NCBI GenBank assembly: GCA_033064195.1
Contig: JARBJD010000251.1
Span: 47,845-111,844, forward strand
Direction of reading: 5' to 3'
DNA length: 64,000 nucleotides
Source: Blattamonas nauphoetae
Lineage: Eukaryota > Preaxostyla > Oxymonadida
The position numbers and the translations under genes are program-made. The notes under the pieces were generated by a model. That model did no database searches. It saw only the letters and a program-made list of their open reading frames with translations, and had not been told where the DNA came from. Positions 57,546 through 64,000 of this stretch are shown in pieces; the stretch's first letter is position 1, and each line of letters begins with the position of its first letter.

Positions 57546-58378
57546 CCCTCCTTCCAAAACCCGTCACTTTCCAAAACCCGTCACACTTTTGACGGGTCAT
57601 CTTTGTTGTTTCCACCTCTCATTTTCATCTCAAAATTGTTTTTATTCAACTTTTTTGAAATGAAATCAATTGAAAACAAATTGAGAAAAAGTCGGGATAG
57701 TAATACCTCCTTGTTCTGGTCAAGGTGATCAACCCTTTTGTTGGTGATCCTTCTCGACCAGTTATCGTAAAGACCTCTCGTTTCACTAAATCGAATGTTT
57801 TGGTGGAATTGAAGCTTTCTGCCATTTTCAATCTTTTTAAGCAACAGACATTTCCGTCTTTTCATCATTTTGCGCCCAACGATCAAAAATGCAACCTTTC
57901 AGTCACTACAACTTCTTCACTTGTCACAAATTTTTGTAAAAATCATTCGGAGAGCATCATCCTCTTGGTCAAATGATAATTTCTTCAAAAAGTTAAGATA
58001 GATGCCAAATTTGTGTGTAAACTGTCGAAAACACGAGGTTTTGGAAAAAGTTGAGAATTAAGAGTTGTTCAGAAAAGAATGAAAATGGCAGAAAAGCTTC
58101 AATTCCACCAAAACATTCGATTTAGTGAAAACGAGAGGTCTTTACGATAACTGGTCGAGAAGGATCACCCACAACAAAATTCAGGGTTGATCACCTTGAC
58201 CAGAACAAGGAGGTATTACTATCCCGACTTTTTTCTCAATTTGTTTTCAATTGATTTCATTTCAAAAAAAAGTTGAATAAAAACAATTTTGAGATGAAAA
58301 TGAGAGGTGGAAACAACAAAAAGATGACCCGTCAAAAGTGTGACGGGTTTTGGAAAGTGACGGGTTTTGGAAGGAGGG
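57546..58378. mobile_element. Long-TIR TA-flanked element, copy 2 (833 bp)
   Basis: The same element as at 9753-10594, starting CCCTCCTTCCAAAACCCGTC after TA (57544-57545) and ending with the inverse before TA (58379-58380). Differences by eye are a deletion of about 9 bases in the left arm near 57737 and single-base length changes in homopolymers. The low divergence implies recent spread. Confidence 0.85.
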
Positions 58379-58380
58379 TA

Positions 58381-59625
58381 TCCACTTCTCCCTCCTCGCT
58401 ATCCAACTTATCTCCATCCGCCAGCAACTTCATTCAACCTTAACACTCCGTTCAAGCGATCTCGGTGAACAGAACTCAATCAACATGTTCTGTTTGATTG
58501 GTCGTCCATGGTCTGATTCATAGTCAGAATAAGACATCATATTACACATGCTGAACTTTTCAGTCCAAACCGGATCGTGATCAATCGACAATAATGATAA
58601 TCGGACGTTTGTTTCCCTTTTCATCGCTATTTCTATCTCTTCAGCAATCTGGTTCATCGTAATTGATAAATTTTCCAATATTCAGTTGCGACTGCTGTGA
58701 TGAGCGAGGGAGGATTTGATTCGATGTTTGTTGTCGTTTAACCTTTATGTGTGCCTTCTTTTATTGGCAAAACAGCACTCCTGCTCATCTTCACATACCT
58801 CTTTCCCAACCTCGCCGTTTCTGTCGCTATGATTCAGCCAGGCTCATCGATTCCCTTCGTTTCTCAAACTCCACAACATCTGAAGATAAACACACAACGA
58901 TCACTTTTACATTGCTTGGTGAATGCTCCTTTCTGGTTTCTTAAATTTGGGAGTTCTGAACAAGGACACTTTTCATTTTTAATTGGAATAGTGGTGACCA
59001 TCATGTTTCTCCACCTTTTCATTTCAACTGGACTTCTCTGATTGACTGTGGTGTAGGTTGTATTATGTGCATCACTATTTCGAGACGACTATATTGAAAA
59101 AAGGAAGAAGGAAAGAGAAATCGACGATAACAACATGCGATAAGAATTGCTGGATAGATATGCGTTGAAACCAGAAAACGACGGAAATGCAAAAAGAATA
59201 TCGGCTCTGTGTCACTGCAATCAAATCCGTTCTGTGGGCATTTTGTGAGGAGGTGTTGCTGGAGAGGTGGAGTCAGATCATGAAAGGCGTTATCTTGATC
59301 TGCAGATCCCTTTCTCCCTCCTCAACCATGACCACATCGGTTCCTTCCATCCGTCAGGAATGAGATTGGAATGGTTCGTTGTCGTCATCAGCTTGTTCTT
59401 TTGGCTCTTCTTGTTCAGCGGCTGGTTTGGAATTCTGTACTTCTATTTCGTCTCTCTTCGCTCATCTTCTCTTCTAACTGCTCATACAAATCGTCATTCG
59501 TCAGATAGATCTTAAAACATCTACACAAACGCACTCTCGATCTTCCTTGTCTCTCGTCGCTTTCTGGTCGACAACATTAACTGCAGAAACAGCATACACA
59601 ACACACCAATCCACCTCTCCCGTCT
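58381..59625. other. Region with short hydrophobic frames only
   Basis: Plus-strand frames at 58751-59041 (TALLLIFTYLFPNLAVSVAM, FLIGIVVTIMFLHLFISTGL) and 59267-59515 (WFVVVISLFFWLFLFSGWFG) each contain one or two membrane-like runs. They could be exons of a membrane protein, but I find no motif and cannot place splice sites. Confidence 0.3.
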
Positions 59626-59629
59626 CACA

Positions 59630-61173
59630 CACTATGTTCGCCTATCTCCGTTGCAGTAGAGTGGAGAAGGGCAGAAGAGGGAGATTGGGGTTGGCAGCGA
59701 GCAGCGAGTCAAAAGAAACGACAGGGTGCAGAAACGCCTTCTTTCCGTCGAGGAGAGAGTGTGTGAGGTCGAAAAACCCACACCCGCTTCGGGTTGATGT
59801 TGGGCACGTCGGAAAAGAGACAAGAAACTGGAAGAGATGTCAAAGGCGGGGATCCTTTGAATGGAGAAGAGTGTGGAAGATGTGGACGAAAGACTTGATT
59901 CCAGTCAAGGTCAGTTGCAAATTTTGAAGCAGAGACACAAATCTGAGCAATGACACGATCGAAGAAACTGTTGTGGGTTCCCTTTCGACATGTGAAGTGA
60001 ATACGGGCCAAACGTGCAGGAGGAACGAAATAGATCGTTGCAGAAGCGGAACAGATAGTACGAAGAGCGATTCATATTTCTCCGGGATGATGTCGAGTGT
60101 TAGAGATGATTGGATACCCGTTGACACACGTTTGTGTGTATGTTCTTCTGTCTTTTTTAACCACTTTCAGAAGGGTACTGGTGACTTCAGAGAGGATGTC
60201 GGCTCGAATGAGCGGTGGAAAGGCTAATTCCGACCCATCAAGTCTGGTCTTTCGTTGAACTCGCTCGACGACAGCCAAGATCGCTTCGTTCACCCGGATG
60301 AAGTCCTCCCATCTGTTTTCGAACAATAGTCCAGAGAAAGAGGCAAAACCGTGAACATTAGGAGCTTGCTCAGGCTGACAAAAGTGTCGTGAAATCTGGA
60401 GCCTAGGTCGGTCGTAGAGATATTAGGGTGAGGAGGATGGAAAGGAACGAGTTGTTGTTTAGTAGATCAGTTTTGTAAGTGTTAGCTGGTTCGGGTCAAG
60501 GTCAGTGAAGCACTACCACTACACGGCCGAGTGAGGACTGAACGAAAGAACAGGAAGCTTGACGCTGTCTGATCTTGATTGATAGCCACTAGTTGTACCA
60601 ATTGTTCAAATACTTCGTTAGTTTTGTCGAGCTCGAGCATAGACTTGGAAAATGTGATCTGACCAGCTGATGAATACTCTGCGACGATGTCGGAGGAGTT
60701 TGTGATGCCGAGAGTGAGAATTTGAGCGATAAATGAGATGGTATTGCTGTCATCTCCACATGGTTTGACAATTTCTTCCGAGTGGTTGAGAAAGAGTATG
60801 GAAGAAGAGATGGAGTGGGTTTGGTGTAGTTCTTCGTCTACTATCTCAAACAGGAGTTGGAGCTCAAATGTCTTGAATGTGAGCAGTTCTACCACTTCCT
60901 GTGTCTGTAAGCCGAAAGAGTACTCGAACATCAAGACGAGAAGATCAGGTGATGTTTGTGCGTGACTGAGAGTTTGTGAGTCCAAATAAGGGCCGCTTTG
61001 GGGAATTGCGAATGTTTGAAGAGCTGAAAGGACTTTTGGGGAGGTTTTGTTAGTGAAATTGATGAATGGAGTGAGATGAGGAGTTCTTCCACTGGTTCTT
61101 CTTCTGAACGAAGGAAATGGAGTGAAAATGGGAAGGAAGGATAATAACAAACGCGAATTAGAGATCTGGTCAA
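59630..61173 (-). pseudogene. HEAT/ARM-like helical protein gene, interrupted
   Basis: Minus-strand blocks. At 61150-60482 there is TPFINFTNKTSPKVLSALQT, LLVLMFEYSFGLQTQEVVEL, LTFKTFELQLLFEIVDEELH and LVQLVAINQDQTASSFLFF. At 60326-60072 there is DFIRVNEAILAVVERVQRKT and LSEVTSTLLKVVKKDR. At 60127-59840 there is PLLQRSISFLLHVWPVF and IVSLLRFVSLLQNLQLTLTG. The regular amphipathic helices resemble the intact gene at 7.4-9.2 kb. Frames change at about 60480 and 60130. A stop after LTLTRTS at 60482 may be real or an intron edge. Confidence 0.45.
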
Positions 61174-61682
61174 TTATTTCGGAGGTGAGATCGATCCAAA
61201 AGTCAGCAGAGAGTTTGGCGAGGGGTTTGAAGGTATTTTATATCGCTAGGCGTGATTGGTTTCTGACAATGTTTAAATTTGTCAAAAGATTGCTCAAATG
61301 CGAATATTTCCGATTCTTAGAGAGGAATTGGCAGAGTGTGGAGTCCGATAGAGTCGAGATTGTCTGTTTGGGAGTGGAAGGCGACATTCAAATCACAAAC
61401 AGGAGAATCTGCAAGGCGTGTGTGGAGGGCGACTGACACTCGTCGAGGAGGGTGATTGGGCATGTTATGATGGACGAGAGAAGGAGAGTTCACGCCGGTG
61501 ATGTGGCAATGCTGGTGGAACATAAATTGGTGCGGTCAACGTTTGATGATGCCAATGACGCTATTTGTGGAGAAGTGGAGGTGGGAAGAGGGAAGTTTGT
61601 GATGGGATGGGGGAAGGAAGAGGGAAGTTTGTGATGGGATGGGGGAGAAGATGAGGTCCACCAGTGATAGGGAGAGCAATAC
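61174..61682. other. Region without a supported gene; short GGGAAGTTTGTGATGGGATG duplication
   Basis: A segment of about 32 bases containing GGAAGTTTGTGATGGGATGG is duplicated in tandem at about 61585-61645. Minus-strand sequence near 61320-61520 might be a 5' exon of the helical gene. Confidence 0.35.
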
Positions 61683-61815
61683 GAGGTGGATTGGAGGCGG
61701 GAAGCTGGTCATTCGAGGTTGATTGGAGGGGAGAAGCGGGTCGTTCGAGGTGGATTGGAGGTGTTAAGAGGGTCATTCGAGGTGGATTGGAGGGGAGAAG
61801 CGGGTCGTTCGAGGT
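61683..61815. repeat. 32-bp tandem repeat, about 4 units
   Basis: The unit GAGGTGGATTGGAGG plus a variable GAAGCGGGTCGTTC half is repeated four times, with alternate units more alike (ABAB pattern). Confidence 0.8.
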
Positions 61816-61961
61816 GGATTTACAGAGCTGATGTGGTTGAACATATGAACGAAAACTGACTTGTGGGTTGATTGAGACCTTTGTTGTCTCTTTGTGTCGC
61901 ATCCCAACACATTTTCTCTAGAAACCTAAAACTAACTATCCCATCAAGAATTTCCTTCAGG

Positions 61962-62941
61962 ATGCAAGAATACCTCTCAAAATCAGATTCGACAACAAGT
62001 ACCCACGGGAAGGCGATTTATGACCTTCTCTTGAAACAGCGTAGTGACTATCCAGCAGCTCCTCTCATCCGAGCTCTGGATAGTCGTCGGGAACTGATAC
62101 CAATTAGGCAGATTGTACAAGCTCATTATAACAGTTTGTATCTCTTTTCTCTCATTCTTTCTCACTTTAGCAAAATTCACTTCATTATTGTCATCATTAT
62201 CTCATTTGTACAACGAAATGAGGAATAATGATGACAAGGTTAGGTTGATGCAGTGTGTTTCGCAGGTATGTAGTCTCCACGAAACACAAACCTTCGGCTT
62301 CCGTGTCGAAGAGGGAGGCTTCTATTACGCACACTCCCGCTTCGACACAATAAATGGAAGACCGAGAGCACCAACTCGTCGGAGACCGGCCTCGAAACAG
62401 GTATACTTTTGTATTACTCTCCATTTTCGTCTACAGAAAATCAACATTGAGGATGACGAAGTCCTGATGAAAGCCATCATGGACAATACATCCCCAAGCT
62501 GTGAATCACAGTCGAAACTCAGTAAAAAAAAGAAGAAAAACAGTTTGCCCTCTTTATTCTCATTGTTTCATAATCTCTCAAACAGAACCTTCGGTCCTTG
62601 ACTCGCTCGACAAAGACGACGAGGACTTCCTTCTGAATCATTCGAACTCGCAACACCAAACCATATCTCCAAATACCTCAACAAATATCAAACCAAAACT
62701 AGAACCAAGGCTCCTCTCCTCAACAAAGAAGGACCTTCATCAGAAATTGGTTCAAGATGGCAAAACCAAAATGTCCTATTCTTCATTTTGTAAAAAAACA
62801 AATTTTCTAAAAAAAGCAACAAAAAGAACAGACCTTTGCTCAATTTGTGAGCGAGGCAAACATCTACAAAAACAAGAAACAAACAACAAATTAACAGAAA
62901 AGAAAAAAAGAATTAGAAACAATAAAAACACAAAGAAATAG
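61962..62941 (+). CDS. Intron-rich gene, probable DNA-binding N-terminal part of a transposase-like protein
   Basis: Four exons join with all frame changes accounted for: 61962-62137, 62223-62400, 62437-62542 and 62586-62941 (TAG). The introns of 85, 36 and 43 nt have GT..AG ends. I start at the ATG at 61962 because upstream codons are only reachable from a TTG. The product is basic and low-complexity in places: YDLLLKQRSDYPAAPLIRAL, QTFGFRVEEGGFYYAHSRFD, RAPTRRRPASKQ. It ends with SYSSFCKKTNFLKKATKRTD and LCSICERGKHL, a short Cys-pair motif, and then a Lys/Asn-rich tail. Proteins with this end followed by the type of domain at 63007 occur as unclassified mobile-element genes, so the two may be one gene. 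Confidence 0.55.
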
Positions 62942-63006
62942 CAGAAAAACAAAGAAATTATTACAATTACTGCACTTCACACATCGACGATAACTCTTTA
63001 GTTATC

Positions 63007-63570
63007 GTGATGGATTTTAAAGAAAATTGGCGTTTGCCTCTTGCAAACGACCAAATCGGACACGATTTTTATTCTCAGACACAAATTTCTCATTTATGTA
63101 TCACTTGTTTCACCTCACAGAATTCTGTTATCACCAAATCATATCACAACTTTATTTCCCCTGTTCTTTCACACGACCACCGTTTTGTTCAGGAATGTCT
63201 CTCTGATTTATTTGCTCTTGATTCATATAGTTCCAAAACTCACATCACTGTTTTCTCTGATACTGGTCCTCATTTTAGGAACCAGTATGTTCTCGGTTAC
63301 TTCCTTTCTTCTGAAAACCCCCTGTTTTTAGGGAAGAAAGTTTCATATTGTTTCTTTGCTGAGCAGCATGGTAAAAACTGCTGCGACTCCGAATTCGGAG
63401 TTTTAACGAATTGTGTTTCACATCACCTCGAACACCCCATCCGCTCTTCGGATGAACTTCGTGCGTTTTTCACTTCGCATTTCGAAAGTTTCCCAGTAAT
63501 GAAAGTAATACCTTTCATTACTTCCCCGAGTATGTCTCTTTTCCATAGTGACCTTTTCTCTGACTTTTAG
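63007..63570 (+). CDS. Transposase-like protein (RNase H-like fold suspected), unclassified DNA element
   Basis: The frame begins VIVMDFKENWRLPLANDQIG, preceded by CTCTTTAG, which could be a splice acceptor. It contains HDHRFVQECLSDLFAL, then VFSDTGPHFRNQYVLGYFLS and YCFFAEQHGKNCCDSEFGVL, ending at 63570. Acidic residues in MDFKEN, FSDTGPH and HGKNCCDSEF sit where a DDD/E triad would be expected. The SDxGPHxR and HGKxxxDxxF pattern recalls unclassified transposase-like proteins of animals and protists. More coding-like sequence (SHSYFRVIITGLKEYLGFYV) follows near 63590-63660 in another frame. I give no family name. Confidence 0.45.
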   Translation: MMDFKENWRLPLANDQIGHDFYSQTQISHLCITCFTSQNSVITKSYHNFISPVLSHDHRFVQECLSDLFALDSYSSKTHITVFSDTGPHFRNQYVLGYFLSSENPLFLGKKVSYCFFAEQHGKNCCDSEFGVLTNCVSHHLEHPIRSSDELRAFFTSHFESFPVMKVIPFITSPSMSLFHSDLFSDF

Positions 63571-64000
63571 GCATACTGTCTCTCCCAGACAGTCATTCTT
63601 ACTTTCGCGTTATTATCACCGGTCTCAAAGAATATCTTGGTTTTTACGTTCCGATACCTCCTTGACCGGTGCCCCAGTTTGTGTTAACTCATCTTCTTTT
63701 TCTTTCTCTTACGTTTTCATGAGAAGCGGGAGTGGATAAGAGGGAGCGGAAGGTGTATGAGAAGGAAGAAGTGGAGAGGCGGGACGAGAATGAGTTGAGT
63801 CTGGGACTTCAGTCTATTACTTTTCGTTACTCTTGCATTACAACTTCTGTTTCATCTTCTCCAAATTCTCATATTTCTGAAACTTCACCTACTCTCATAT
63901 TACTGATTCTTCTCCAAATTCCCCTATTCTTCATTCTTTAATCATTCTCCAATTTTCATTATTCTCCTTTTCCTAATTCTCAAATTACTCCTCCTCTTCT
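63571..64000. other. Window end, low-complexity
   Basis: A possible further exon of the preceding gene lies near 63590-63660. Beyond about 63830 the sequence is a degenerate TTCTCC/TCTCAAATT-type pyrimidine-rich repeat (TTCTTCTCCAAATTC) running off the window. Confidence 0.35.

Overview
The window looks like nuclear DNA of a gene-dense protist with very short spliceosomal introns. Where introns can be placed they are 30 to 140 bases, with GT..AG ends that keep or correctly shift the frame. The protein families seen point, by inference, to an anaerobic metamonad flagellate, most likely an oxymonad such as Blattamonas. They are large helical (HEAT/ARM-like) proteins, a TmcB/TmcC-like membrane protein, beta-helix surface proteins, a CAP/SCP secreted protein with repeated beta-sandwich-like domains, a SPRY-like gene and an LCAT-type acyltransferase. 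I see no rRNA, tRNA or CRISPR.

Layout. 1-14.2 kb: sparse host genes (3.7-4.5 kb, 7.4-9.2 kb, 10.8-12.4 kb, all minus strand), dispersed hairpin repeats, a 523-bp foldback element whose empty site lies elsewhere in the window, and a long-TIR element. 14.2-28.3 kb: a stack of nested and abutting transposons. A small TA-flanked element (C) holds a 3.1-kb element (E) with an 8-bp target duplication. Next come two TA-flanked 5-kb elements (A, B) that share both ends but carry different gene fragments, and then a truncated mariner. 28.5-42.7 kb: a Mutator-like transposase gene between two huge arrays of the same 30-bp unit in opposite orientation (about 7.3 and 4.2 kb). 42.7-45 kb: a CAP-domain gene that runs straight into the right array. 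45.2-49.4 kb: a mariner remnant split by a 3.8-kb element (D) of the same family as E. 49.7-53 kb: LCAT-type and SPRY-like genes. 53.7-58.4 kb: three TA-flanked inverted-repeat elements and an unidentified gene. 58.4-61.9 kb: a second HEAT-like gene fragment. 62-63.7 kb: an intron-bearing gene next to an unclassified transposase-like ORF.

The most notable pattern is that at least four TIR elements (A, B, D, E) enclose several kilobases of intron-bearing host-type coding sequence rather than a transposase. This resembles the Pack-TIR gene capture described in plants. The second is the Mutator-like gene sitting between minisatellite arms, in the manner of a foldback element. Many host-type genes here are interrupted by single-base frame changes. 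These may be pseudogene decay or uncorrected long-read indels, and the sequence alone cannot separate the two.
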